From the NCBI RefSeq assembly GCF_000521215.1, contig NZ_AYYG01000007.1, forward strand, positions 1-46,934: a DNA stretch of 46,934 nucleotides, written 5' to 3'. The notes beneath the pieces were generated by a model. That model was given only the letters and a program-made list of their open reading frames with translations, was not told the DNA's origin and ran no database searches. Made by a program: the position numbers and the translations under genes. This DNA comes from Labrenzia sp. DG1229. GTDB taxonomy: Bacteria > Pseudomonadota > Alphaproteobacteria > Rhizobiales > Stappiaceae. Below are positions 1 through 7,930 of the stretch, piece after piece (position 1 is the stretch's first letter; each line of letters begins with the position of its first letter).

Positions 1-30
1 GAATTCCGGGTTTTTAAAAACCCGGAATTC
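1..30. repeat. 30-bp perfect palindrome at window edge
   Basis: Positions 1-15 and 16-30 are exact reverse complements with no loop, and each end carries an EcoRI-like GAATTC. The palindrome overlaps the stop codon of the enoyl-CoA hydratase gene that reads leftwards. A loop-less palindrome exactly at a sequence end may be an assembly or fold-back artefact, and it could also be a terminator-like dyad. The window does not decide between these. Confidence 0.6.
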
Positions 31-775
31 AAACATCGACACCTTCCCGCCAGTCCTCGGACAACATGCAGGTACGCAATGCGTCCAGTTCGGTCACCAG
101 ACGCGAGCCATAGTCCCGTTGCATGGCATTCAGATTCTCTTTTGCGAAACGCATGGAAATAGGAGCTTTCGAGCCGATCTCAGCTGCAAATGATGCAACT
201 CCCGCCTCAAATTCATCGTCGGAAAACACCTTGGTGGCAAGGCCGATTTCGGCCGCCTCTTTGCCAGCGACGCGGCGGCCGGTCAGGATCAGCTCCCTGG
301 CTTTTGACAACCCGACCAGGCGCGGCAGGATTTCGGTCACGGCGCCGCCTACATGGGTCCCGATCGAGATCTCGGGAAAGCCGATTTGTGCGCTTTCCTT
401 CATCAGAACGAAATCCGCCGAACAGGACATTTCGGCCCCGGCCCCGAGCGCATATCCGTTCACACTGGCAATGATGATCTTGGGATGTCTGTAGATGCGT
501 TCGCAGACATCGTTGCCGCGCTGTAAATATTCAAGTTTCTCCAGCTCCGTGCGAACCCCCGCGCCATGTTCCTTCAGGTCTGCACCGACGCAAAACGCCC
601 GTCCTTCTCCCGTCAGGACCACACAGCGGACGTCGATATCCTTTTCAGCATCGGTTAATGCCTCGAGGAGCTCCGTGTAGAACTCAGTCACGACCGCGTT
701 CAATCGATGGGGGCGATTGAAGCGGATTTCGGCCAGCGGGCCTGTCTTCCGGTAGATGATGGTCTGGTATGGCAT
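29..775 (-). CDS. enoyl-CoA hydratase/isomerase family protein, C terminus apparently cut short
   Basis: Crotonase-fold protein of 248 aa, expected to act on a CoA thioester, for example hydrating an enoyl-CoA in fatty or aromatic acid breakdown. The first oxyanion-hole motif AFCVGADLK is at about residues 60-68 and the second, GYALGAGAE, at about 107-115. Both glutamates used by hydratases are present (E115, and E135 in FPEIS, 20 residues apart as in crotonase), so hydratase chemistry is possible. The ATG at 775 follows GGAGGGTGTC. The protein ends just after SEDWREGV, where the family normally continues 10-15 residues with a Lys/Arg-Pro-Phe pattern. Shifting the frame by one base near position 36 gives MFEFRVFKNPEF, which resembles that tail. 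The gene is divergent from the RpiR gene at 885. The substrate is unknown. Confidence 0.85.
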   Translation of the reverse strand: MPYQTIIYRKTGPLAEIRFNRPHRLNAVVTEFYTELLEALTDAEKDIDVRCVVLTGEGRAFCVGADLKEHGAGVRTELEKLEYLQRGNDVCERIYRHPKIIIASVNGYALGAGAEMSCSADFVLMKESAQIGFPEISIGTHVGGAVTEILPRLVGLSKARELILTGRRVAGKEAAEIGLATKVFSDDEFEAGVASFAAEIGSKAPISMRFAKENLNAMQRDYGSRLVTELDALRTCMLSEDWREGVDV

Positions 776-816
776 GACACCCTCCGTTCATTTCGGGCGT
801 GACTTGCACCTATGTT

Positions 817-853
817 ACAAATATTCTCAATATAGAAATTAAAGAACATTTGT
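817..853. promoter_or_regulatory. imperfect inverted repeat, candidate RpiR operator
   Basis: ACAAATATTC at 817-826 faces GAACATTTGT at 844-853, 9 of 10 bases matching as an inverted repeat with 17 bases between. It lies in the 109-base divergent gap between the enoyl-CoA hydratase gene and the RpiR gene. The CAAATGT core recurs in the repeats before the TRAP operon. Its use as an operator is inferred. Confidence 0.4.
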
Positions 854-884
854 ACTTTGTTGAAATTAGAACGGAGAACCAAAG

Positions 885-1784
885 ATGCCAGCCAACGAGA
901 AAGCTGAAATCTGCAAGCGCATGCTCAAGGATGTCGACAGACTGCCGCCGCGCCTCCAGTTGGCAGCGAAGTACATAATCGACAATGCGAACGATTTCGG
1001 TCTCGACACAATCCGCATCTCGGCTGACAAGATCGGCATCAGCGCAAACTCTCTTGTACGCCTTGCAAATCATCTGGGGTTTGCCAGTTTTGAGGAGCTA
1101 CGCGAGCCTTTCCGCATTTCCCTGGTGGAACAATACGACAGATCTTCAGGCGACGGCTGGATCGATCGGTTGTCGGAGGCTGGCGAATTCGGAGAATTTC
1201 ACGCACGGTCCGTGCGCAACGAAATCGACATCGTCAAACAGTCCCTCCGTCTGCTCACGATCGAAAAGACCGAGACCGCGGTGGACATGTTGATGAATGC
1301 CCGCAACGCCTACGTCACCGCAACGCGGGCAAGCTATGCGCTCGCCTATTACTTTCACTATGTGGGGCGCATGGCGCTTCCCAATCTCAACCTGATCCCC
1401 CGGCACATGGGCAGTCCGGTCGATGAGATGATGTCGGTCGGCAAGGAAGACGTTCTTATGGCGATAACTTTTCCACCTTACAGCGCTGATACAATCAGTG
1501 CCTTGAGGCTGGCCAAGCGCAATGGCACGCCGGTCATCCTGATTTCAGATTCTGAGCTGATTGCACCCAACATTGAAGCGGACCTGTTTCTCAAGGTCTC
1601 GCTGAACTCCCTTCACCATTTCAGTTGCTTTGCCGGTGCGATGGTCGTCCTGGAAAGCCTCCTGTTCCACCTGGTCGGCAGAGGTGGAACAGGCGCGCAG
1701 TCGCGCATTGCCAGCTACGAGGCCATTCGAGAGGATTTCGGCGCCTACTGGCAGGCCAAGCTGCCAAAAGTGCGGCGGACCTGA
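885..1784 (+). CDS. RpiR-family transcriptional regulator (HTH plus SIS domain)
   Basis: 299-aa cytoplasmic regulator. The N-terminal part (about residues 5-80) fits the RpiR helix-turn-helix, with a helical LPPRLQLAAKYI segment and the recognition region ISADKIGISANSLVRLANHL. The part from about residue 125 to 260 fits a SIS sugar-phosphate-type sensing domain (YVTATRASYALAYYF, then DVLMAITFPPYSADT and PVILISDSE). The ATG at 885 has GGAGAACC in front. It is divergent from the enoyl-CoA hydratase gene and precedes the TRAP operon; similar AT-rich repeats stand in front of both. Family members sense phosphosugars or other small ligands. The ligand here is unknown. Confidence 0.85.
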   Translation: MPANEKAEICKRMLKDVDRLPPRLQLAAKYIIDNANDFGLDTIRISADKIGISANSLVRLANHLGFASFEELREPFRISLVEQYDRSSGDGWIDRLSEAGEFGEFHARSVRNEIDIVKQSLRLLTIEKTETAVDMLMNARNAYVTATRASYALAYYFHYVGRMALPNLNLIPRHMGSPVDEMMSVGKEDVLMAITFPPYSADTISALRLAKRNGTPVILISDSELIAPNIEADLFLKVSLNSLHHFSCFAGAMVVLESLLFHLVGRGGTGAQSRIASYEAIREDFGAYWQAKLPKVRRT

Positions 1785-2139
1785 TCGGGTTCGCTCTGGT
1801 CAAGTTGCGACAATTCCAGAGTCCCTAACGTCGGCCTGCCGCACGTGTCGTTGCTCTGGCAGTACCCGGGTCCTTCCGGGATTTTCGCAAAACACTGCAC
1901 GCATTCTCAAGTTCTGGTGGGTGGATCCGGCCACTGATCGCGCCAGAGGCAATCGAATGCGCCTGCAATAATATTGCAAATGTAATATTATTTTATAAAA
2001 GAGTTGCATTTGTAATATTATTAACGCTACGCTCCTGACCAATCACTCGTGACCCTCCGTCAGGTCGGGTTGCCGTGAGGATCTTTGCATCGCAGGCCTA
2101 AAACATCGGTCGTTACGAGCCTGCGCAAGGGAGGAAACC
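1785..2139 (+). other. 355-base intergenic region: weak hairpin and repeated AT-rich motifs
   Basis: No gene is seen. A short dyad (CCCGG at 1865-1869, CCGGG at 1876-1880, then ATTTT) could be a weak terminator for the upstream regulator gene. Bases 1964-2022 carry an AT-rich repeat cluster described separately. The last bases hold the GGGAGGAAACC ribosome binding site of dctP. Confidence 0.6.
1964..2022 (+). promoter_or_regulatory. operator-like repeat cluster in front of the TRAP operon
   Basis: A 19-base unit TTGCAAATGTAATATTATT at 1974-1992 recurs at 2004-2022 with 17 of 19 bases the same and a 30-base period, close to three helical turns. The first copy overlaps the near-palindrome TGCAATA-A-TATTGCA (1964-1978) and a second inverted pair, AATAATATT (1967-1975) with AATATTATT (1984-1992). 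This is strongly AT-rich against a GC-rich background. The likely binder is one of the two RpiR proteins, by inference. Confidence 0.5.
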
Positions 2140-3153
2140 ATGCTCAAGTCACTGAAATTCGGAAAATTTTTCGCCGGTGCCACATTGGCGGGCGCCCTGA
2201 CACTGTCCGCACTCGGCGCGGCCTCGGCAGCTGACATACGCCTGAAATTCGCGGGCACGTTCCCGGTGGATCATCCGGGCACCAAAATGATGGAACAGAT
2301 CAAGACGGACATCGAAGCTGCCGGCGTCGGCCTGAAAATGTCGGTTTTTCCGGCCAACCAGCTCGGTTCCGGCGAAGCCCTGATGGAAGACACCATCCGC
2401 GGCAACATCGATTTCACCGCAGCCTTCATCTATTCTCACAAGGACTCCCGCCTGGAATTCCTGTCGATGCCGTTTCTCGTCAACAATTTCGACGAAATGG
2501 ACAGCGTCATGCGCAACATGGATTCCCGGTTCAACCAGATCCTGCAGGAACGCCTGAACGAGCTCGGCCTCTTCCTCCTGGCCAACAATCCGGAAGGATT
2601 CACCGGAATCGTAGCCAACAAGAAACCAGAAAACTGGAACACGCTTGACGCGAAGGAAATGAATATCCGTGTCTGGTCATCGAATGTGATCAAGACGATG
2701 GTCGAAGGTATGGGCTACCAGGCAACCACCATGGCCTGGGGTGACATCTTTCCCGCCATTCAGTCCGGCATCGTGGACGGCGCAATCTGCTGCACCAAAT
2801 CAGCGACCTACTCGATTTTCGCACAGTCCGACGTCGGCAAATATTATGTCCAGTACAACTCGGTTTCCGAACTGACGTCCTACTATGGGTCGCAGAAAAC
2901 CTGGAACAAACTTAGCGACAAGCAGCGTGAGGTCGTACAGGCGGCATTCACGAAGGCGTCCGACGATTTCTTTGCCTACAACCGCTCCAATGATGCGGAG
3001 TTCGGCAAGAAACTCGAGGAAAAGGGCTACGAAATACTCGCCCTGAACGCAGAAGAACAGGCTGCAATGGCTTCCTGGGTCCGCGAAAACATCTGGCCGA
3101 CCATGGTTGAGACCATCGGCCAGGAGACACTTGATCGCCTGACGACCCAATAA
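2140..3153 (+). CDS. dctP: TRAP transporter substrate-binding protein, DctP family
   Basis: Periplasmic solute-binding subunit of a tripartite ATP-independent transporter, 337 aa. A Sec signal peptide is clear: Lys-rich start, hydrophobic core, and ASA cleavage near residues 30/31. The arginine that pairs with the ligand carboxylate in DctP proteins is probably R177 in MNIRVWSS, followed by the family-typical AWGDIFPAIQSGIVDGA. The ATG at 2140 has GGGAGGAAACC in front. It is the first gene of dctP-dctQ-dctM, and a hairpin with a T-run after its stop suggests more binding protein than membrane subunit is made. Substrates of the family are organic acids and related compounds. The neighbouring hydratase and nitrilase-like genes suggest an acid or amide, but this is not shown. 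Confidence 0.93.
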   Translation: MLKSLKFGKFFAGATLAGALTLSALGAASAADIRLKFAGTFPVDHPGTKMMEQIKTDIEAAGVGLKMSVFPANQLGSGEALMEDTIRGNIDFTAAFIYSHKDSRLEFLSMPFLVNNFDEMDSVMRNMDSRFNQILQERLNELGLFLLANNPEGFTGIVANKKPENWNTLDAKEMNIRVWSSNVIKTMVEGMGYQATTMAWGDIFPAIQSGIVDGAICCTKSATYSIFAQSDVGKYYVQYNSVSELTSYYGSQKTWNKLSDKQREVVQAAFTKASDDFFAYNRSNDAEFGKKLEEKGYEILALNAEEQAAMASWVRENIWPTMVETIGQETLDRLTTQ

Positions 3154-3164
3154 GCAGTCGAACT

Positions 3165-3195
3165 GGCCGGTAGCCTGCGTTACCGGCCTCTTTTG
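3165..3195 (+). terminator. dctP-dctQ intergenic hairpin with T-run
   Basis: GGCCGGTA at 3165-3172 pairs with TACCGGCC at 3181-3188 (8 bp, 8-base loop), followed by TCTTTTGTGT. It lies inside the operon, so it probably acts as a partial terminator or an mRNA 3'-end stabiliser that raises dctP over dctQM. Confidence 0.65.
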
Positions 3196-3226
3196 TGTCC
3201 GGCAGTCTATGGGTGGAGGAAACCGG

Positions 3227-3781
3227 ATGACTGAAATCGTTGACAGGTTGCCCGCAGTTGCTGCGACGCCCATGCGGCTGATCCTGAAGTTCATGCGCCT
3301 TTTCGTTGCCGCAGGTGGCCTGTTGATGGCTTTGACCTTCTTCGTCGTGGTTATCGTGCGATACGGCTTTTCGGGCAATCTGTTCGCCTACGAAGAATGG
3401 TTGCTGGCGATCAGTTTCTGGACATTCTTTCTCGGAGCTGCGCTTGCCGCTGAAAGGAAGTCCCACGTCAATGCCGACATTCTCGGGGTCGTACTTGGAA
3501 GATCCAGGCTTGCGTGGTGGCGCGGCCTAGCGGTCTACATCATCGAATTCGTGATCGGCGTTTATATCGTCTACTGGTGCTACCTGGCGGTCGAAAGCGA
3601 AATTATCGCCTATCCGCTCTGGGAAAAGACCACCGCCCTGAAGATCCCGGCAGTGTTTCCAAGGACCGCCATTCTCGTCGGTTTCTTTTTCATGACCCTT
3701 TTCAACGCCATTTACATGATCCTCCACATCATCGATGGCCCCGCACGATTTGAAACAGGTCAGCCGGAGGCCGGAAAATGA
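3227..3781 (+). CDS. dctQ: TRAP transporter small permease, DctQ family
   Basis: Small membrane subunit of the TRAP transporter, 184 aa. Four hydrophobic segments are visible, at about residues 25-45, 60-76, 100-122 and 147-170. The family-typical EEWLLAISFWTFFLGAA and the polar AERKSHVNAD loop are present. The start is taken at the ATG at 3227, because GGAGGA at 3215-3220 stands six bases upstream. An in-frame ATG at 3209 lacks such a site. Its stop overlaps the start of dctM by four bases (ATGA), so the two are translationally coupled. DctQ bridges the binding protein and the large permease in the inner membrane. Confidence 0.9.
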   Translation: MTEIVDRLPAVAATPMRLILKFMRLFVAAGGLLMALTFFVVVIVRYGFSGNLFAYEEWLLAISFWTFFLGAALAAERKSHVNADILGVVLGRSRLAWWRGLAVYIIEFVIGVYIVYWCYLAVESEIIAYPLWEKTTALKIPAVFPRTAILVGFFFMTLFNAIYMILHIIDGPARFETGQPEAGK

Positions 3782-5070
3782 TTATTCTTGGAAGCATCAT
3801 CATCATTTGCGGCCTGCTCCTGCTCGGCGTGAGTGTCTACATCGCATTCGGAGCCGTTCTGCTCTTTCTGGCGATGACGGGCGGTCACGACATCACCGGA
3901 TATCTCCCCGCCGGGTATTGGAAGATGAACACTCTGGTTCTTCTGGCCATTCCCTTGTTCATGATTGCCGGAGCAATCATGGAAAAAGGCAAGATCGCCG
4001 CGCCGCTCGTCGCGCTGGCAGAACTCTTCATCGGCCATATCAAGGGTGGACTTTCGGCAGCGGCCGTCGTCGCCAGCGGCATATTCGGATCGATTTCCGG
4101 CAGCGCGAACGCGACGCTGACCTGTATCGGCGGCATCATGATGCCCCACCTGCGCAAGGCTAACTACCCTGAGGGCCTATCAGCGGCCCTGATCGTCAGC
4201 GCCAGCCCGCTTGGCCTGCTCATTCCACCCAGTTCGTCGCATATTCTCTATGCATGGGTTGCGCAGCAATCCGTGCTGAAGGCCTTTTTGTCGACCGTCT
4301 TCCCCGGGATCATTCTGATCATTCTTCTGATCGTCACCAATCAGTTTGCCCTGCGCAAATACAAGGACATCAGGGTTACCGAACGCCCCACGGATTTTGT
4401 TCCGCAATTCAAGATCCAGACGCGCCAGGCCATGCCTGCCCTGTTCATGCCCCTGATCATCCTGGGTGGTATCTACGGTGGCATCATGACTCCCACAGAG
4501 GCAGCCGGTGTCGCGGTTATCTACTCCATACCGATTGCCATTTATGTCTACAGGGGCCTGACCTGGAGAAGCCTGATCAAGACGCTTTCTGATGCCGGGA
4601 TAACGATCGGTGTTGTCATGACAATGATCTTCATGGTCCTGATCGTCAGCCGGTTTCTCATTTTTGAGGACATTCCGACAATTGCCCGTGAAATGGTTTT
4701 CTCGGTATCGGAAAATCCGATCATCATTTTGCTGATGGTCAATGTCGTCATGATCCTGATCGGCATGCTGATGGACGATATTTCAGGTCTGTTGCTGTCG
4801 ACACCCCTGCTGCTTCCGATTGTGCAGAGCATCGGTGTCGATCCGATCCATTTCGCGGCAATTCTGGGTGTGAACCTGGGCATGGCGAATGTGACACCAC
4901 CGACCGCTCCGCTTCTCTATCTGGGCGCACAGATTACAAATACACCGGTCAGCAAGATGCTGGGTCCAACCCTTCTGTTCATTTTCTGCGCCTGGTTACC
5001 GACGCTCGTGCTAACCACGTTCATCCCGCAGCTTTCACTCTGGCTTCCGAACCTGCTGCTCAGCCGCTGA
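3778..5070 (+). CDS. dctM: TRAP transporter large permease, DctM family
   Basis: 430-aa inner-membrane subunit that carries the substrate with sodium in the family. It is strongly hydrophobic with about 11-12 membrane segments. Recognisable conserved parts are the segment ASGIFGSISGSANATL, LIPPSSSHILYAWV near residue 150, and the C-terminal GVNLGMANVTPPTAPLLYLG. Length is normal for DctM. The ATG overlaps the stop of dctQ. The gene is followed after 134 bases by the second RpiR gene, with no clear terminator between, so read-through into the regulator and nitrilase-like genes is possible. The substrate cannot be read from the sequence. Confidence 0.93.
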   Translation: MIILGSIIIICGLLLLGVSVYIAFGAVLLFLAMTGGHDITGYLPAGYWKMNTLVLLAIPLFMIAGAIMEKGKIAAPLVALAELFIGHIKGGLSAAAVVASGIFGSISGSANATLTCIGGIMMPHLRKANYPEGLSAALIVSASPLGLLIPPSSSHILYAWVAQQSVLKAFLSTVFPGIILIILLIVTNQFALRKYKDIRVTERPTDFVPQFKIQTRQAMPALFMPLIILGGIYGGIMTPTEAAGVAVIYSIPIAIYVYRGLTWRSLIKTLSDAGITIGVVMTMIFMVLIVSRFLIFEDIPTIAREMVFSVSENPIIILLMVNVVMILIGMLMDDISGLLLSTPLLLPIVQSIGVDPIHFAAILGVNLGMANVTPPTAPLLYLGAQITNTPVSKMLGPTLLFIFCAWLPTLVLTTFIPQLSLWLPNLLLSR

Positions 5071-5204
5071 TTGCGAAAGAAAAGGGAATTTCGAGATCAG
5101 TAGGCCTCTTTGCGATATCCCGAACGGTTACGACTGTGAAAACTATTGCTCCGGCGAGTAACGAATGATCAGATCAGCGCCCCGAAACAGACAGGGAGGT
5201 GAGT

Positions 5205-6113
5205 GTGCCAAAGGAGAAGTCGAGCGACATGAACGCGTATCTGGGTGTCAGTGAACGCCTGAAGGAGCTGTTTCCAGGCCTTCCGCGCGTGCTCAAGGTG
5301 GCAGCGACCTACATGCTTGAACATCCGGGCGACATCGCAACGCTGTCCATGCGCCAGGTTGCTTCCGGTGCCGGTGTCTCCCTTCCCAATTTTTCGCGTC
5401 TGGCAAAGGCACTGGGATACGAAACCTATGGGGAACTGCGCGAGGTTTATCGCAAGCAGGTTCAACAAAGCGACATCAAGGAATACCACTTGCGCGCTGA
5501 AAACCTGCAAAAGACAGGCAGCGATATCAGCACGCGTGAAATATGGGAAGAATTCCGATCTTCGACACTGGACAACCTGACCGCAATATTCGAATCCATC
5601 GATCCGGATTACTTCGCCAGCGTCGCAAATGTTCTGAACGAAAGCCGTCAGATCTTTGTCGTTGGCATGCAGGCATCTGCAAGTTTTTCCGCTTACACGC
5701 ATTACCTCGCCGGTATGGCCAGTGGCAAAATCCGGCTTGTCCGGGGTGAAGGCGGTGTTTTTGCCGATCCGATCGCCGACATCGGTGAAGGCGACGTCAT
5801 GATTTCAATCAGTCAGCAGCCCTGTGCCCGCGCGTCGATTGAACTTGCGATCCTTGCCAGGGAACGTGGTGCGAAAGTTGTCGCGATCACCGACAGTCCG
5901 GCCGCTCCCATTTCCTTTGAAGCCGATTATGTCCTGCTCGGACCCAATCGCAGTCCGTTGTTCTTTGAATCCTATGTTGGAACCACCGTTCTGATTGAAG
6001 CCCTGATCGGGTTTTTCACGATCGGCCAGTCCAGTCATGTGGTTGAGCGCATTGAGCGCATCGAGGCAGACCGCTTGCGCCTGAACGAATACTGGAAAGA
6101 CAAGAAAGCCTGA
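5205..6113 (+). CDS. second RpiR-family transcriptional regulator
   Basis: 302 aa with the same build as the regulator at 885. The N-terminal helix-turn-helix includes LPRVLKVAATYMLEHP and SMRQVASGAGVSLPNFSRL. A SIS domain runs from about residue 120 (IFVVGMQASASFSAYTHY, then DVMISISQQPCARAS and VVAITDSPAAPISFEADY). I take GTG at 5205 because GGGAGG at 5194-5199 lies five bases upstream; GTG at 5199 and ATG at 5229 are alternatives. The nitrilase-like gene starts two bases after its stop, so the two are one unit. It probably controls that gene and perhaps the TRAP operon. The ligand is unknown. Confidence 0.85.
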   Translation: MPKEKSSDMNAYLGVSERLKELFPGLPRVLKVAATYMLEHPGDIATLSMRQVASGAGVSLPNFSRLAKALGYETYGELREVYRKQVQQSDIKEYHLRAENLQKTGSDISTREIWEEFRSSTLDNLTAIFESIDPDYFASVANVLNESRQIFVVGMQASASFSAYTHYLAGMASGKIRLVRGEGGVFADPIADIGEGDVMISISQQPCARASIELAILARERGAKVVAITDSPAAPISFEADYVLLGPNRSPLFFESYVGTTVLIEALIGFFTIGQSSHVVERIERIEADRLRLNEYWKDKKA

Positions 6114-6115
6114 CA

Positions 6116-6961
6116 ATGACATCTGACGAGACGCTCACCATATTGGCTTGCCAGATCGATGTGCCGCCGACCGTGTCGGTACTCGACCGTGATGCCCATC
6201 TTGCCGACACGGCTGCAAAGGTGCGCGCGCAGCTGAACGGGAGCGTTCCTGTTGACCTTGTTGTTCTGCCGGAGCTTTCCAGCATCGACTATTCCCGCGA
6301 GGCTTTCGCCGGATTGAATGAACTGGCGGAAGCGGTGGACGGAGCCTCCTTCGAGGCCTGGCGTCAACTGGCACAAGAATTCAAGATTTACGTTTCTTAC
6401 GGATTTGCACGGGCCGGCGAAGGCGGACCTTTCATCAGTACCGGTGTGGTCGGACCGGACGGCGAACTCGTGGGCTACTACGACAAGCTTCACCTCGCTC
6501 AGTATGGCGCCTCCATGGAAAAGGATTACTTCAATCGCGGCAATCATCTTTTCGCCTTTGAAGTCAAAGGCTTCCGGTTAGCACCGATCATCTGCTACGA
6601 CATCCGCATTCCTGAACTGACCAGGACATTGGTCGTGGATCAGAATGTCGATGTGATCCTGCATTGCGGAGCGTATTATCGTGATGAGAGCTTTCACACC
6701 TGGCATGCCTTTGCAACGGCCCGGGCTCTGGAAAACCAGGTATTTTTCCTGTCTCTCAATCGGGCGGGAGAAACCTACGGCAACTCTCTGTTCTGCCTGC
6801 CATGGCAGGACGAAAAAACACCACCCTTGTCATTTGCGGAAAGATCGGAAGACTTTCAGGTCATCACGCTTGACCGGAAAACCTTGCAAAAAGCAAGACG
6901 AGACTACACGTTCCTCAAAGATCGGCTCGAACACTATCGAATTGATCTTATGAAAACCTAG
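6116..6961 (+). CDS. nitrilase-superfamily carbon-nitrogen hydrolase
   Basis: 281-aa cytoplasmic hydrolase of the nitrilase superfamily, which breaks non-peptide C-N bonds in amides, N-carbamoyl compounds or nitriles. The catalytic triad is visible: E53 in VVLPELSS, K124 in YYDKLHL and C160 in PIICYDIRIPE; a second structural Glu is at about 135. No fused synthetase domain is present. The start is two bases after the RpiR stop. Placement behind a TRAP importer and regulator suggests it works on the imported compound or a product of it. The CYDIRIPE signature is more like amidases and carbamoylases than true nitriles, but the substrate cannot be assigned. Confidence 0.88.
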   Translation: MTSDETLTILACQIDVPPTVSVLDRDAHLADTAAKVRAQLNGSVPVDLVVLPELSSIDYSREAFAGLNELAEAVDGASFEAWRQLAQEFKIYVSYGFARAGEGGPFISTGVVGPDGELVGYYDKLHLAQYGASMEKDYFNRGNHLFAFEVKGFRLAPIICYDIRIPELTRTLVVDQNVDVILHCGAYYRDESFHTWHAFATARALENQVFFLSLNRAGETYGNSLFCLPWQDEKTPPLSFAERSEDFQVITLDRKTLQKARRDYTFLKDRLEHYRIDLMKT

Positions 6962-6977
6962 CTGCCGAAAATAGAAC

Positions 6978-7009
6978 AAAAAAGACCGCCGACTGGTGTC
7001 AATCGGCGG
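6978..7009 (-). terminator. terminator between nitrilase-like gene and trcR
   Basis: CCGCCGA at 6986-6992 pairs with TCGGCGG at 7003-7009. On the minus strand the stem is followed by six T (6983 down to 6978), so it mainly ends the trcR transcript. It may also slow plus-strand transcription of the nitrilase-like gene. Confidence 0.75.
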
Positions 7010-7037
7010 CCGAAACAACACAGAATGGACAATCACC

Positions 7038-7775
7038 TTACTTGGTGTCGTCTTCATCTTCCTCTTCGACGTCATCGCTCTTCATCGAATTGAGTTTGGC
7101 GAAGACTGCATCCGCATCGATTTCTTCTTCCTCTTCGCGCTTCACCGGCTTGCTCGGATCGAGCGAGAAGGCAGCGGCGATTGCATCTTCGCTCGTGCTC
7201 TCGTCAACCGGCATCAGCGTCTCGACGGGTTCGCCGGCGACAGGCTGAGGCGCATTCTTCGCAGCCTTTTCAACTTCCATGTCCAGTTCAAGCTGGCTGC
7301 AGAGACCAAGAGTGACCGGGTCGGACGGCGTGAGATTGGCCGAATTCCAGTGGGTCCGGTCGCGGATCGCCGCGATCGTCGGTTTGGTCGTACCGACCAG
7401 ACGCATGATCTGCGCGTCTTTCATCTCCGGATGATTGCGCACCAGCCAGAGGATCGCATTCGGGCGGTCCTGACGGCGGGAAACCGGCGTGTAGCGCGGA
7501 CCTTTGCGTTTGGATTCTGGAACAACCACCTTCGACCCCTGAAGTTTTAGCTGGTAGTTGGGATCGGTTTGAGCCTTCTCGACTTCTTCACGTGACAATT
7601 GGCCGGTCAGGATCGGATCCAGGCCCTTGATGCCCTGGGCGGCTTCTCCATCGGCGATCGCCTTGACTTCCAGCGGATGCAATTTGCAGAAAGCAGCGAT
7701 CTGCGTGAAGCTGAGAGCCGTGTTATCTACGAGCCAGACGGCGGTGGCCTTCGGCATTAGCGGCGTGTTCGCCAT
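7038..7775 (-). CDS. trcR: cell-cycle transcriptional regulator TrcR family (DUF1013)
   Basis: 245-aa protein of the DUF1013 family, found in alphaproteobacteria and named TrcR for a cell-cycle transcription regulator. The N-terminal half holds family-typical stretches (ATAVWLVDNTALSFTQIAAF, HPLEVKAIADGE and RPNAILWLVRNHPEMKDAQI). Helices around MRLVGTTKPTIAAIRDRTHW look like a DNA-binding helix-turn-helix. The last 80 residues are acidic and probably disordered (EEEEE and DDVEEEDEDD). ATG at 7775 is preceded by AGAGGA. A promoter and a leader hairpin lie upstream and a clear terminator downstream, so it is probably monocistronic. Its targets are not visible here. Confidence 0.88.
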   Translation of the reverse strand: MANTPLMPKATAVWLVDNTALSFTQIAAFCKLHPLEVKAIADGEAAQGIKGLDPILTGQLSREEVEKAQTDPNYQLKLQGSKVVVPESKRKGPRYTPVSRRQDRPNAILWLVRNHPEMKDAQIMRLVGTTKPTIAAIRDRTHWNSANLTPSDPVTLGLCSQLELDMEVEKAAKNAPQPVAGEPVETLMPVDESTSEDAIAAAFSLDPSKPVKREEEEEIDADAVFAKLNSMKSDDVEEEDEDDTK

Positions 7776-7859
7776 CGGGTAAATTCCTCTCGTGTGCTCC
7801 CCCGCCCGGCGGGGCGAAAAAGCGGTGATTCATTCCAGTTTCATGGGAAGTTGGCGGGA

Positions 7860-7887
7860 ATATAAGCTGAACGTCGCGGAAACGCAA
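7860..7887 (-). promoter_or_regulatory. candidate trcR promoter and GC-rich leader
   Basis: On the minus strand TTGCGT (7887-7882) is followed after 16 bases by TTATAT (7865-7860). The leader between here and the trcR start contains CCCCGC/GCGGGG around 7800-7815, a compact hairpin just before the ribosome binding site. Confidence 0.45.
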
Positions 7888-7930
7888 ATGGTCTCCGACG
7901 CTCAGTAATTCACGACTGAAGGGTCGACAT

